From positions 1-64,000 of the forward strand of contig NCEM01000004.1 of NCBI GenBank assembly GCA_002280725.1: a stretch of 64,000 bases of DNA. Direction: 5' to 3'. Positions 8,914 through 19,200 of the stretch are shown in pieces; within the stretch, counting starts at the first letter, position 1, and the number at the start of each line of letters is the position of its first letter. The notes under the pieces are model-generated. The model did no database searches. It was not told the DNA's origin and saw only the letters and a list, made by a program, of their open reading frames with translations. The stretch comes from Alphaproteobacteria bacterium 32-64-14. Its GTDB lineage: Bacteria; Pseudomonadota; Alphaproteobacteria; Caulobacterales; Hyphomonadaceae. The translations under genes and the position numbers were made by a program.

Positions 8914-10383
8914 TCAGGTCAAAGTCCCGCTGGCGCCGAACAGGCTGCCCCTGACCTTCCATGTGCGGCCAAGACCATCCACGATCTGCGTGCTTCCGAA
9001 GCTGGATACACGCACCGGCCACCGGGTTCCGTCGAGCATCACGAACCGCTTGCGTGGGGAGAACATCCACCAGCCGAGCCAGCCAAGCACGGCGACTCCC
9101 GCGATTATTGATCCGGCGAGGATGGCCAGCGGCAACGGGGAGAATTCGACCGTCATCCGGATCGGCACGCTCGTGGAGGCATGCTTGACCTTCCTGTGGG
9201 CGTTGAAGAGTTCCGACTTCTCCACCATCTCCGGGCCGCCGAACACTGCGGCGGCGTTGGCGGCGAACGCAGGATCGAGGCCGTAGCTGAGGTCGGTGAG
9301 GTTGACCTCCATGTAGCCGTCGATGTGCTGGATCTCGTCCATCACGCCACTGGCGGAGACAGGCGGGAAGGTGACCGTGATCTGAAGCGGTTCGGACAAC
9401 TGACGGGCGCCCAGGAGCTTGATCTGGGCCGGGCTGATGGTTGCCGTCACGGGCGGTGGCGGACGATCGCCGGTATTGGCGTAGAGCCAGCGCGCAGAGA
9501 CGGTAGCCTGTTCGACCACCAGCGTATCCTGCAGGCTGCGCACGCGCGCCGTCAGCGTCACGGGCGAGGGCTGTTCGGCAGAAAGGCCGCTGAAGAACAG
9601 CACGTTGCCCTGGGCGTAGACCGAGATGCCGTTGACCGGAGCAGCGTCGAATTCCAGCGTCACCGCCTGCTGGTCGAGTGGCTTGAGCAGGCCGGGAGGG
9701 GCCGCAAAGGCTCTGCGAAGCGGCGCGCCATCCGCAACCTGCGCGGCCAGGGCCTGCGCGGCGGCTTCGCCATAGGCGATGCCATACAGGATGAAACCGG
9801 TCGCGGAGTAGCGTTCGCCCGGGCCGAGCGCCATCGGCACCGGGAAGGCCACAATGCGCGTGATTGCAGAACTCATCAGAAGTTGGTCGTAGAAGCCGAG
9901 CGTGTTGCCGAGAACGTTCTGATCGTTGTCAGGCGAGTTCATGTTGTTGGTGAAGATCCAGATGATGCCCGACTGTTTGCCAAGCATTTCGGGATCTTCG
10001 ATGGCGGCCATGAGGGCGCCCGCAAAATCCGTATCGGCCCAGGCGCCGCTGGCTTTCTTCGCGACACCAAGACCAGCGACTGCGCGCGAGACTTCGGGCG
10101 GCGAGAAAGTTCCGGAGACAAGCTTCTGCGGTGACGTCTCGCCGGGAACCTGACCGTTCTGGTTGAACGTGCCGACGTACATCGGGCCGGCGCCAGCCGT
10201 GCTGGAGATCGCCAATTCAACAGCTTGCCGGAACTGCGAGGAGGGGTTGTTGTAGAAGGCGTCCATCCAGCCCGAGTTCTGGACGAGATAGACCTGCTTC
10301 ACCGGCTGTTGGGCCATCGCCGCTCCGGCGCCGGCCATCGCCGCGAGGACGATCAGGAAAAGTCGACGGGCCAGCTGTAGCAT
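8914..10383 (-). CDS. Exported, C-terminally anchored vWA-like protein
   Basis: The 489-residue protein has a signal peptide (about 1-25, ending AMAQ). A domain with von Willebrand A-like layout follows: a hydrophobic strand entering VQNSGWMDAF, a helix, then a strand ending WIFTNNMNSPDND. The metal-binding DxSxS and TDG motifs are replaced by QNSGW and TNN, so metal binding is probably lost. The region about 200-400 looks beta-rich. A single membrane helix (about 410-432) leaves a roughly 50-residue cytosolic tail. Its start overlaps the upstream gene by 31 bp, which supports co-translation. The vWA call rests on topology and is moderate. Confidence 0.7.
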   Translation of the reverse strand: MLQLARRLFLIVLAAMAGAGAAMAQQPVKQVYLVQNSGWMDAFYNNPSSQFRQAVELAISSTAGAGPMYVGTFNQNGQVPGETSPQKLVSGTFSPPEVSRAVAGLGVAKKASGAWADTDFAGALMAAIEDPEMLGKQSGIIWIFTNNMNSPDNDQNVLGNTLGFYDQLLMSSAITRIVAFPVPMALGPGERYSATGFILYGIAYGEAAAQALAAQVADGAPLRRAFAAPPGLLKPLDQQAVTLEFDAAPVNGISVYAQGNVLFFSGLSAEQPSPVTLTARVRSLQDTLVVEQATVSARWLYANTGDRPPPPVTATISPAQIKLLGARQLSEPLQITVTFPPVSASGVMDEIQHIDGYMEVNLTDLSYGLDPAFAANAAAVFGGPEMVEKSELFNAHRKVKHASTSVPIRMTVEFSPLPLAILAGSIIAGVAVLGWLGWWMFSPRKRFVMLDGTRWPVRVSSFGSTQIVDGLGRTWKVRGSLFGASGTLT

Positions 10384-11876
10384 TGGTTCCTCTCGCGGGA
10401 ATGTACGTACAGGCGGTTCCTATACCTGAAAGTCGCCAGGCTAGCTGCACTCTTGATATCGAACGCGCATCTCAGGTCGACCACGGGCAGGCCGGGCATG
10501 TGCATCAGCAGGCGCGTGAGCCGCTGCTGCTGCTTTGCGCCGCCCGTCAGGAACGACATGCGCGCTTGCGGATCATCGACCTGAAGCCCCAGCGTGATGC
10601 CGGCTGCCGCCACGGGGTCGGCGACCTTGGCGGCGGGCTTGAACGTCTGCAGCGGATAAAAGAACGGGTCACGGAAGCCGGCCATCGGCGGCAGGGGTTC
10701 GCCGCGGATCGGCTGGGCGGTGCCCGCATCATCGAGCGTGAAGGCACGATCGGCGGTGTAGCAGCGCTCGCCTGCGGAGAAGAACGGACTGTCGACCTCG
10801 TTGCGCAGGTTGAAGCCGTGGTGGAGCAGTTGCACGAGCGCGTACTTGCTGTCCTTCGTTTCAGCGAGGGCCCACATCGTCCTTGCGTCGTCGACCATAG
10901 GACGCGCCTGCGGCACGGCTTTCAGCCCATCGGGCCATGAGCGGAAGACCGGCTCGGCGGCGCCGCGCGGCAGCATCAACACGCCCTCACGGCTGATCCA
11001 GATATTGCCGATTGCTGAGATCACCGGCGGCGCAAATTCGAGATTGGCGGGCAGGTCGCCTTCAACCTTCACGGCGACTTTCTTCCAGTCCTTGCTGCCC
11101 GGCAGCTTCTGCGCGAGGTACAGCTTTCCCTCGTGGGTGACCGGCCAGAACACGATCTTGCCGGTGAGAGCGCCCGGCTTGCGGCTGCGCTCGATTGCGT
11201 GGCTGATACCCGGCGCGCCAACGCACACCGCATCAGGACAGATCGAGGCGCGCACTTCGCCGAGGATCGGGAGGTTGATCCAGACCGGCCCATCGCGACC
11301 CGTGTAGCCAAAGCCCTCGCGCGTGGCGACAATGGCGTCTGCCCACTTCTTGTTCTGGTCGTGCAGCACACTCGGCAGGACATCTGAGTGTTCGAGCCAG
11401 TCTTCCATGTAGGGGCTGTAGCGGAACAGGAAGGAGTGGCGGTAGTCGAGCAGGTAAAGCGCCGCCGGCTTGCCTGCGATGAAGCACAGGGCGTCGACGC
11501 CGGGCATGTTGTGCTGGGTGCGTTTTTCCGGATCGAGCTTCAGCGTGCCGGTGCCGTACTCAAGGCTGGGCAGGCCATCGCCATCCCAGTCAGGTGCGCT
11601 GAGAATGTCCTCGGCCTGCAGCAGATCGAAGATCGTGCCGTGTTCGCGGTAGGGGCACTGCTTGAAGGTGGCCGGCAGGGCCTTCTTTTCGCCCTGCGAG
11701 AACTTGGCGTTGAGGATTTCGAGTTCCTCCGGCCCAGGCCCGAACTCGATCAGGTCCTTGCCATCGGCGACGACCTTGACGCCGGTGACGGCGGCCTTGT
11801 CGTCAAACGTCCAGACTTGCTCGCCCTCGTGGGCGACGCCGCACGAGTCGTTCGAGAAACGCCATTCCTGCGTCAC
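10353..11876 (-). CDS. Cytosolic beta-rich protein of unknown function, first gene of the tubulin-like operon
   Basis: A 507-residue protein with no signal peptide or membrane helix. It is rich in short beta-type stretches and aromatic residues. The segment DWDGDGLPSLEYG (about 95-107) resembles an FG-GAP/EF-like calcium loop. The remainder could be a beta-propeller, but I could not count clear repeats. It is the promoter-proximal gene of the minus-strand operon and overlaps the vWA-like gene by 31 bp. I do not recognise the family, and its role is judged only from context. Confidence 0.7.
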   Translation of the reverse strand: MTQEWRFSNDSCGVAHEGEQVWTFDDKAAVTGVKVVADGKDLIEFGPGPEELEILNAKFSQGEKKALPATFKQCPYREHGTIFDLLQAEDILSAPDWDGDGLPSLEYGTGTLKLDPEKRTQHNMPGVDALCFIAGKPAALYLLDYRHSFLFRYSPYMEDWLEHSDVLPSVLHDQNKKWADAIVATREGFGYTGRDGPVWINLPILGEVRASICPDAVCVGAPGISHAIERSRKPGALTGKIVFWPVTHEGKLYLAQKLPGSKDWKKVAVKVEGDLPANLEFAPPVISAIGNIWISREGVLMLPRGAAEPVFRSWPDGLKAVPQARPMVDDARTMWALAETKDSKYALVQLLHHGFNLRNEVDSPFFSAGERCYTADRAFTLDDAGTAQPIRGEPLPPMAGFRDPFFYPLQTFKPAAKVADPVAAAGITLGLQVDDPQARMSFLTGGAKQQQRLTRLLMHMPGLPVVDLRCAFDIKSAASLATFRYRNRLYVHSRERNQCYSWPVDFS

Positions 11877-12196
11877 TGGGTAATCCCCGACTGGTATCCC
11901 GCTACCGGGTCAGTATCACCATGCCGACTGACCAGCGGCAACATTCCCATAATGCGCTGCAACACAACGGCAGCTGAACGGCCGCCGCTTTTTCGCCCGA
12001 ATGTCAAATTTTCTCGCGGTACAGGGATTATTGCGCTGGATTGGCGTTGAGTCTGCGCGTGTTCCACCAAGGCGCGCCGCGCGATCGGGTCTTGTGCGGG
12101 CAGTCTCGCCTGTTTCTGCGCCATCGGCTCGCGATAGAGGGGCGTCGCCAATGCGCGCACTTGCGGGTGCGGCGCGGCGGCTGAAATCCTCACGAC
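11877..12196. other. 320-bp divergent intergenic region
   Basis: No credible gene is present in this gap. It must hold the promoters of the tubulin-like operon (leftward) and the gamma-glutamyltransferase-like gene (rightward). A T-rich, lower-GC patch near 11980-12040 (CTTTTTCG, AAATTTTCTC) is the most promoter-like stretch. I could not place reliable -35/-10 boxes. Confidence 0.5.
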
Positions 12197-13312
12197 ATGA
12201 TTCAGGACCGGCTGTCTGCAACGGGTGCGCGGGGAGGCATAGTTGTCTCGCCGGAACACCATGCAAGCGAGGCCGGGCTTTCCGTGATGGCGGATGGCGG
12301 TTCCGCGATCGAAGCGGCTGTTGCAACGGCGGCGGCACTCGGCGTCACCTGTCCGCATTTGACGGGGATGGGCGGCGATGCGGTCTGGCTGGTGCAACGA
12401 CCCGGCGAAGCGCCGTTGGCGATCATCGGTTGCGGGGCAGCGGGACGTGGCGCGCTGGTGGAGGCGTCGAACACGGTTGCCGGCGCGGTGTCAAGCTGGC
12501 AGGCGGCGCTCGCCCTGCCGGAGACATCGCGGCTGGGCCTTCATCGCGTGCTGCGTGATGCGATCGATCTCGCGGCTGATGGCGTGGCTGTGTCGCAGGG
12601 GCTTCGCCGCGCCATCGAGGCGAAGCGGGAAGAGTTATCGATGGTTTCCGGATGGGCGGAAGCGTTCGATGTGCCGAACGGCGTGATCCGCAATCCGCGC
12701 CTTGCCCGCACCATGGAGATGCTGCGGACCAAGGGGCTGCACAGCTTCTACACCAACGGTATCGCCGACGAGATCGCGGCCGATCTTGCCGAAATTGGCG
12801 CACGTGTTTCGGTGGACGATCTACGGTTTCACCGCGCGCGCGTGGAAAAGGCTGTGAGCCAGCGGCTTGAGACTTGCTCTGTTATATCCGCGCCATGCAG
12901 TCTTGCGGAGGCTCCCTGCGACGGGGCGTGGATCGGGGCGGCGGATGCGGATGGTTGTGTCGTCAGTATGGTTCAGGGCCTGCGGTCCACGTTCGGCTCG
13001 GGGATTGTGCTGCCTCGCACGGGCATTGTGTGGCACGCACGGGGGGAGCATCGGCATGATGCCTCTGGCCCATCTCTCGCGCGGTTCGAGGATGGGCGCG
13101 TGATGGCGTTTGGCGCCGTGGGTGGCGATGACAAGCAGAAGACACGGGCTGCGATACTCCATCGCTATGCGATGGAGGGATTGAAGCTGGGCGAGGCAGT
13201 CGCGTGTGACCTATCAGAGGCCGGTCATGCAGGCGCGATTGTGCGGCATGCGGATGGCGCCATGGACGCCGCCGCCGAGCCGCGGAGCTATGCAAGCGTG
13301 GCCTGGGCGTAG
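12197..13312 (+). CDS. Shortened gamma-glutamyltransferase-like protein lacking the catalytic Thr
   Basis: The N-terminal 90 residues match the gamma-glutamyltransferase large subunit: GGIVVSPEHHASEAG, GGSAIEAAVATAAALGV, PHLTGMGGDAVWLV. The C-terminal part matches the small subunit (DADGCVVSMVQGLRSTFGSGIVLP). The protein has 371 residues against about 550-580 for the family, with most of the central region missing. Where the family has the self-cleaving nucleophile TTHxSVVD, this protein reads GAWIGAAD, so Thr is Gly. Maturation and transferase activity are therefore unlikely. The ORF is intact, so this is a repurposed paralogue rather than a fresh pseudogene. It has no signal peptide, unlike classical periplasmic members. 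Confidence 0.8.
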   Translation: MIQDRLSATGARGGIVVSPEHHASEAGLSVMADGGSAIEAAVATAAALGVTCPHLTGMGGDAVWLVQRPGEAPLAIIGCGAAGRGALVEASNTVAGAVSSWQAALALPETSRLGLHRVLRDAIDLAADGVAVSQGLRRAIEAKREELSMVSGWAEAFDVPNGVIRNPRLARTMEMLRTKGLHSFYTNGIADEIAADLAEIGARVSVDDLRFHRARVEKAVSQRLETCSVISAPCSLAEAPCDGAWIGAADADGCVVSMVQGLRSTFGSGIVLPRTGIVWHARGEHRHDASGPSLARFEDGRVMAFGAVGGDDKQKTRAAILHRYAMEGLKLGEAVACDLSEAGHAGAIVRHADGAMDAAAEPRSYASVAWA

Positions 13313-13315
13313 GCG

Positions 13316-14788
13316 CTACAGCTGGACGAACACAGCCTTGATGTTGAGGAACTCGTCGAGGCCGTACTTCGAGCCTTCGCGTCCAACGCCGGATTCCTTG
13401 ACGCCGCCGAAGGGCGAGACCTCCGTGGAGATGAGCCCGGTGTTCATGCCGACCATGCCGTATTCCAGCCCTTCGCTGATGCGCCAGGACCGGGCGAGGT
13501 CGCGCGTGTAGGCGTAGGCGGCAAGACCGGCGCGGCTATTGTTGGCGAGGCGGAGAGCGTCTTCTTCCGTCCTGAACCTGACGAGGCCGGCGACGGGGCC
13601 GAATGTCTCTTCGCGCGTGAGCAGCGCGTCGGGCGCGACATCGCGCAGGACGGTGGGCTGATAGAACGTGCCGGCGTTGGCGTGGCGCGCGCCGCCCGTC
13701 AGCAATTTCGCGCCGTGGCCCAGCGCATCGGCGACATGCGCCTCCACTTTCTGGAGCGCGCGCTCGTTGATCAACGGGCCCTGGCTCGTGACGCCGGCAA
13801 GGCCATCGCCAACGACAAGGGCTGCGGCTTTCTCAGCGAGCAGCTTTGCGAAGGCGTCGTACACGCCGTCCTGCACGTAGATGCGGTTGGCGCAGACGCA
13901 GGTTTGTCCTGTGTTGCGGAATTTCGAGATAATGGCGCCGGCAGCGGCGGCTTGGACATCCGCGTCGTCGAACACGAGGAAGGGCGCGTTGCCGCCCAGC
14001 TCGAGCGACACGCGCTTGACCGTTGAGGCGCACTGCGCGGCGAGTTTCTTGCCGACAGGGGTTGAGCCCGTGAAGGTGAACTTTGCGATGCGCGGATCTT
14101 CGGTGAGCACGCGGCCGATGGGCTCGGCGTCCCCCGTGACGATGTTGAGCACGCCGGGGGGCAGGCCCGCTTCCTCCGCCAGCACGGCGAGCGCGAGGGC
14201 AGAATAGGGCGTGAGTTCGGATGGCTTCAACACAACCGTACACCCCGCGGCGATGCCGGGACCGACCTTGCGGGTGATCATGGCCGTTGGAAAATTCCAC
14301 GGCGTTATCGCGCCCACGACGCCGACCGGCTGCTTCAGCACCATGATGCGGCGGTCGCTCGATGGTGCGGGGATGGTGTCGCCATAGACGCGCTTCGCTT
14401 CCTCTGCGAACCATTCGAGGAAGGCGCCGGCGTAGGCGATCTCGCCTGTGGCTTCGGCGAGCGGCTTGCCTTGTTCGGCCGTCATCAGGCGGGCGAGGTC
14501 TTCCTGATGCTTCAGCATCAGCTCGTTCCATTTGCGCAGGATCTTCGCGCGAACGGCGGCGGGTTCGCTGCGCCATTTTGGCAGGGCCGCTTCGGCGGCG
14601 GCGACCGCGGCTTCGGTTTCGCTGCGGCCGAGATTGGGAATGCGCCCGATGACGCCGCGCGTGGCGGGGTTGCGGACATCAACGCTCGGTTCGCCCACCC
14701 ACTTGCCGTTGATGTAGCACTGCTGGCGGAAGAGGTCGGCGCGCTTGAGCGCGATGCGGCCCAGTTCGCCTGTATCGCCATCCGCCAT
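13316..14788 (-). CDS. gabD: NAD(P)-dependent succinate-semialdehyde dehydrogenase family
   Basis: This aldehyde dehydrogenase of 490 residues is close in length and motifs to GabD, which oxidises succinate semialdehyde to succinate in 4-aminobutyrate breakdown. Visible motifs are PWNFPTAMITRK, FTGSTPVGKK, catalytic Glu263 in SLELGGNAP and catalytic Cys297 in NTGQTCVCANR. The C-terminal FGGVKESGVGREG is typical of this group. A strong GGAGG ribosome site lies six bases before the ATG. No gabT is nearby. The exact aldehyde is inferred from overall resemblance; glutarate semialdehyde is the main alternative. Confidence 0.9.
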   Translation of the reverse strand: MADGDTGELGRIALKRADLFRQQCYINGKWVGEPSVDVRNPATRGVIGRIPNLGRSETEAAVAAAEAALPKWRSEPAAVRAKILRKWNELMLKHQEDLARLMTAEQGKPLAEATGEIAYAGAFLEWFAEEAKRVYGDTIPAPSSDRRIMVLKQPVGVVGAITPWNFPTAMITRKVGPGIAAGCTVVLKPSELTPYSALALAVLAEEAGLPPGVLNIVTGDAEPIGRVLTEDPRIAKFTFTGSTPVGKKLAAQCASTVKRVSLELGGNAPFLVFDDADVQAAAAGAIISKFRNTGQTCVCANRIYVQDGVYDAFAKLLAEKAAALVVGDGLAGVTSQGPLINERALQKVEAHVADALGHGAKLLTGGARHANAGTFYQPTVLRDVAPDALLTREETFGPVAGLVRFRTEEDALRLANNSRAGLAAYAYTRDLARSWRISEGLEYGMVGMNTGLISTEVSPFGGVKESGVGREGSKYGLDEFLNIKAVFVQL

Positions 14789-14864
14789 GATGCATCCTCC
14801 GCGTGTCTGCGCGGAGAGATATCGGCTGGCCTGGATGGAGGGGCAAGGGCCCCGGCGGCCGAAA

Positions 14865-16085
14865 CTAGCGTGTCGGCGCGAGAAGCGGGCAACCGGCTTC
14901 GGCGAAGGGCTTCAGGGCCGCGTCTTCATTCGCGCTGCGGGCGGCGGCCTGGTCGCGCGTGACCCAGACGAGACCAATGGCGGCGCAGCGGGCGCCGTAG
15001 ATAAAGGTCTCGCTCATGTTCGGTGTTTCGAACGCCAGCGAGCCGCCGAACTGCACGTCTGACGGGATCGCCGTGAAGCGGAAGCTCATATTGTTGTCGC
15101 GCGCGAAATTCGCCGTCTGCGAAATAGCGGAGCGCGTGAGGTGATTCAGCACGCTGGTGAAACTGCGGGCGGCAATGTCGATCGTGTTGTTCGATGTGGT
15201 GCGCGAGGCAGACGCCGACTGCCCGTTGATGATCACATAGATGTTGGCGCCGCGCGGACTGTTGGACAGCGTGTCGATCTCGCGGATCGCTTCGGGGGCG
15301 ACAAAGAACGGCGTCGAGGCGCCGCCATCGACGTGCATTTCCTGATAGACCTGTCCGTCCTTCTCGACTTCGATCATCACCGGCGGGAAGACGCCGGGCA
15401 CGCTGGCGGAGGCGACCAGCACATTGCGGAACAGGTCGCGGGCCTTGTCGCCGCCCTGCATGGCGATAGCGCCCATATCCCAGACGACGGTCTCCTCGCG
15501 GTCGAGATTGGTTGTGGCGACGATGAGCAAACGCCCGCCCGCTGCTTTCTTGGCGACGGCGGCGACGAGTTCGTCTGTGACGAAACGGGCTACCAGGTCG
15601 CGCAGGGGCTTGCCGTCGAACATGCCGACGTCCCACAGGGCGCCAACGCCGCGCGACTGCATCAGGTTGCCGGTTGCTTCACCCGCATAGGCCTTGCGCA
15701 ACTCGTCATCCCATTCGGGGCCGAGAAAGGCGAACGGCGCAATCAGGGCGCCGGTCGACACGCCCGTGACCATCTCGAAGCGCGGCCGCGTGCCGGCTTG
15801 TGTCAGGCCGATGAGGACGCCGGCGCCAAATGCGCCACCTGCGCCGCCGCCCGAAAGGGCCAGCAGGTCGACCGTGCGATCCGAAGCCTGGGCGAGCGCG
15901 ATCGATCGCGAAACGGCGTTCTCTTTCAGGAAGTCCACATCACTGGTTTCGGTGCGGATCGCGCTCGGAAAGCCGACGGGGCTAGCGCCGCGCGGTGATG
16001 CGAGCGGGCTGTTGAGCCGGGGCGTCGTTGCGCACGCGCCGACAAGCGCCGCAGCCAAGGCGAGCCAGGAGATGGTTCTGATCAT
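14865..16085 (-). CDS. Patatin-like phospholipase lipoprotein
   Basis: Starting at 16085, this 406-residue protein opens with a lipoprotein signal (MIRTISWLALAAALVGAC, lipidated Cys18). A longer frame begins at 16148, but its 21 extra residues would disrupt that signal. The patatin domain shows the oxyanion loop SGGGAGGAFGAG (about 78-89), nucleophile Ser110 in GVSTG and the partner Asp253 in VDGGAS. This Ser-Asp dyad hydrolyses acyl esters, usually phospholipids. The likely location is the outer membrane or periplasm. The gene ends 77 bp from gabD and is probably transcribed alone. Confidence 0.9.
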   Translation of the reverse strand: MIRTISWLALAAALVGACATTPRLNSPLASPRGASPVGFPSAIRTETSDVDFLKENAVSRSIALAQASDRTVDLLALSGGGAGGAFGAGVLIGLTQAGTRPRFEMVTGVSTGALIAPFAFLGPEWDDELRKAYAGEATGNLMQSRGVGALWDVGMFDGKPLRDLVARFVTDELVAAVAKKAAGGRLLIVATTNLDREETVVWDMGAIAMQGGDKARDLFRNVLVASASVPGVFPPVMIEVEKDGQVYQEMHVDGGASTPFFVAPEAIREIDTLSNSPRGANIYVIINGQSASASRTTSNNTIDIAARSFTSVLNHLTRSAISQTANFARDNNMSFRFTAIPSDVQFGGSLAFETPNMSETFIYGARCAAIGLVWVTRDQAAARSANEDAALKPFAEAGCPLLAPTR

Positions 16086-16200
16086 GCCGGACGCACCTGA
16101 GGATTCGCCACTACCAGCCACGAAACGCACACCTGCCATGAAACGCACAGGCGCGTCACGCGATCCGCAGCACGAAGTGCAGTCCGGAACGGCGGACGCC

Positions 16201-19200
16201 CTACCAGAAGGCCATACGGAGCGTCACCGATCCGTAATGCGTCAGCGCATTGTCCGAAATTTCCGCATCATAGCCGACGCGGATGTTGACGAACTGGCTG
16301 TCGACGTTGAGGCCGAGCCCCGCAACCAGCGCATCTTCGGGCTCGACGCCCGGATTGAGCGTGAAGCTGGTTGCCGCCGAGTTCCCTGCGAAGCGCATCG
16401 CGGCGGGGGTCGAATCCCAGCCGAGAATGTTGCGGTAGCCGATCGAAACGTGCGGACGGAGCGCGAAGGCTTCTTCCGAACCGATCAGGCTTTCAAGCAG
16501 GATGCCGTAGGAGGCCGTCGCCAGCGAAGCGTCGCTGTCGCCGACGAGGAGCGCGAGTTCATCCATCCCCGTTGCCGTTTCCTGGTAGCCGTCCTGCTGG
16601 AAGCCGATGTAGTCGGCGGCAACGAAGGGCTTCGCGTCGAACCAGCCGAGCGGCAGCGTGTAGGCGGCGCGGATGCCGGCGGTGTAGCTCTGACCGGACC
16701 ATTCGCCCTTGACGCGGTCGGTGAGCGTGCCGATGGCGATACGGCGATCCGAAGTGAAGTCGACCCATCCGAGCGAGGCTGCGGCGTTGACGGCAAGGTT
16801 GCCGTTGACCCAGCCGCCGTATGCGCCGATCGATTTCTGAGAGACGTTGAGAGGCGCCGCCGTGCGGTTTTCCTCCTCCATCTCCACCGATTCCAGCGCG
16901 CCAAAGACGCCGATCAGCGCCGAGCCCGTCGAGATAAGGTCGATACCGGCCGCAACGCCGAAGCCGCCGCCGGAAACTTCAACCGATTTGGCTGAAGCGT
17001 CGGAGCGGTGGAACACGCCGAACTCCTCGGCCCAGGCGCCGCCGGGCGCGTCGGGCTTCTTGGAGATCAGGTCGAGGCGGTGGGCCGTTGCGCCGAAGGC
17101 CGCAGTGGCGTTGGACGCCAGCACGCGCATCACGGCAGAGTCCGAACCTGGGAGCAGGTCGCCCCAGCCGCGCAGGAAGTCGTCGGCGCCGGCGAGCGAG
17201 GTCAGCGCGACGGCGAAGTCATCTTCCTCGGCCAGCAGATCGAGCACGGCGTTGTAGGCGCCGGACTGGCGTGAGTTAAGGCCGAGTTGTGAGGCTGACT
17301 TGACGCTGAGTTGCAGGTCAATGGCGTTCGGGTTCGGTTGAACCAGGTTCATGTTGTAGAGATACGGGCCGTTGGCGTTCAGCATCGAGTTGAGCGAGCC
17401 GCCGAGGTTGAGCGTCCCCGCGTTGAGCACGCGCAGCGTGAAGGGCGTCGCCGTGAACTGGCCGAAGATGGGCGTGAACACCGTGTTCGCCGCGATGTCG
17501 GCCGTGCCCGAGATGTTGTAGATCGGGATGTTGCCTGTGATCCGCGCATTGTCGATCACGAGGCCGATCTTCGCAGAGTTAGCGAGCGACATCGACGACA
17601 GGCTGAGCGTGCCGGTGGAGAAGTTGTTCACCGTGGCGTTGTTCACCGTCATGGACATCGGTGCGGCGCCGGTGTGCGTGATTGCGCCGTTGAAGGTCGA
17701 TGCGCCGTTGAACAGCATGGAGCCGGCGCCTGTGCCGAACGCCAGGTCGCCCGCCATGTCGCCGCCGGTGATCGAGAACGCTCCGCTGGAGCCGGCGAAC
17801 GTCGCGTTGCCCAAGAACCGCGCGCTGTTGATCGCGAAGGTGTCTGCGCCGCCGCCGAAGTAGGCGTCGCCGAGCACTTCGCCCGAGAGCAGATTGAAGC
17901 GATCATTGCCCGCGCCGAAATAGATGTCGCCAAAGATGCGAGCGTTATCGATCGTGTCGGACTGGGTCAGCGTGACTCCCGATGCGCTATGCGACAGGTC
18001 GAGTGCGATAGCGCTGCCGGTTCCGCTGGTGATGGTGTCCGTCGTATTGTCGTCCGTGTAACCGGCGGCGATGCGCGAGGTGTTGATGAACGAGGTGACC
18101 GTTCCCGACAGATCCTGGAATGCGATCGCGTCGCCGTCATAGCCGCGCACGTTGGCCTGGATCAGGCCGTTGTTCGTTACGCTGGAGACGCTGGCGCCGG
18201 CGTCGACGCGCACGCCCCAGCCCGTGTGGTTGGTTTCGGTGTTGATCGTGCCGAAGATGCTGCCGGTGTTCAGCAGGGTGGGCGTCGAGGCGCCCGAGCC
18301 AATGTGCAGGCCGACGGCGTTCGCTTCGAACGCGCGGGCAGAGATCGAGCCACCGTTGAAGATGCCGCCGTCCACGATGGTCTGGTGCTGGCCATCGGCA
18401 GAGCCGGCGATCTTGATGCCGGTGGCCGAAATGCCCATGTTCAGGCCGGACGTCAGCACCGTGCCGCGGTTCATGAAGCCGTAGTCGTAGTTGAACTGGC
18501 CGATCTGTTCGGCAAAGTTGCTGTCCTTGTCGTCGTCGAGCGAGTCGTAGATCGTCTCGCGGACACGGCCGAGCTGGATCGTGTCGCCGGCTGCGCCATC
18601 GAGTGACTGGATCAGGACGCCGGGAGCCGAGCCGAAGCTGGTCACCGCGCCTGCCGTACGGTTCTCGTTGAAATCCTGAACCACGTCCTTGACGTTGTCC
18701 GTGGGGTCGGTGGTGCCGACCGCCGCACCGTTGATAAGGAAGCCGCGCGCGAGGTCGCCGCGGATGGCGACAGCCGGGCCACCGATCAGCAGATCGTCGG
18801 CGTCGAGCTTTGCGGGTTCGTCCGTGCCGGTGTCGTTGCTGTCGGCGTCATCCGGATCTTCGTAGTTGCTGAGATCGCGGCTGGTGAAGCCGGTGGCGCC
18901 GACGGCGCCGTCGATCAGGAATTCGCCGCTGACGTCGCCAAGCATGTTGACGCCCATCGAGCCTTCGCCCTGCGCGCTGACCGTGCCGCCGATCTCGACG
19001 TTGCCGTTGACGTTCTCGCGGAAGTCGAGGGCGACCGAGTTCGAGCCGACAATGGACACGTTGCCGTTCTGGACGTAATTGCCGTTCAGCGTGGAGCGCA
19101 GCGACACGCCATAGCTGTTGTTGCCTTCGACGTTGATCGAGCTGGCAGTGGTCGTCGTGTTCTCGAGGCGGATGTCGCCCGTGAACGAGCCGCCGGATTC

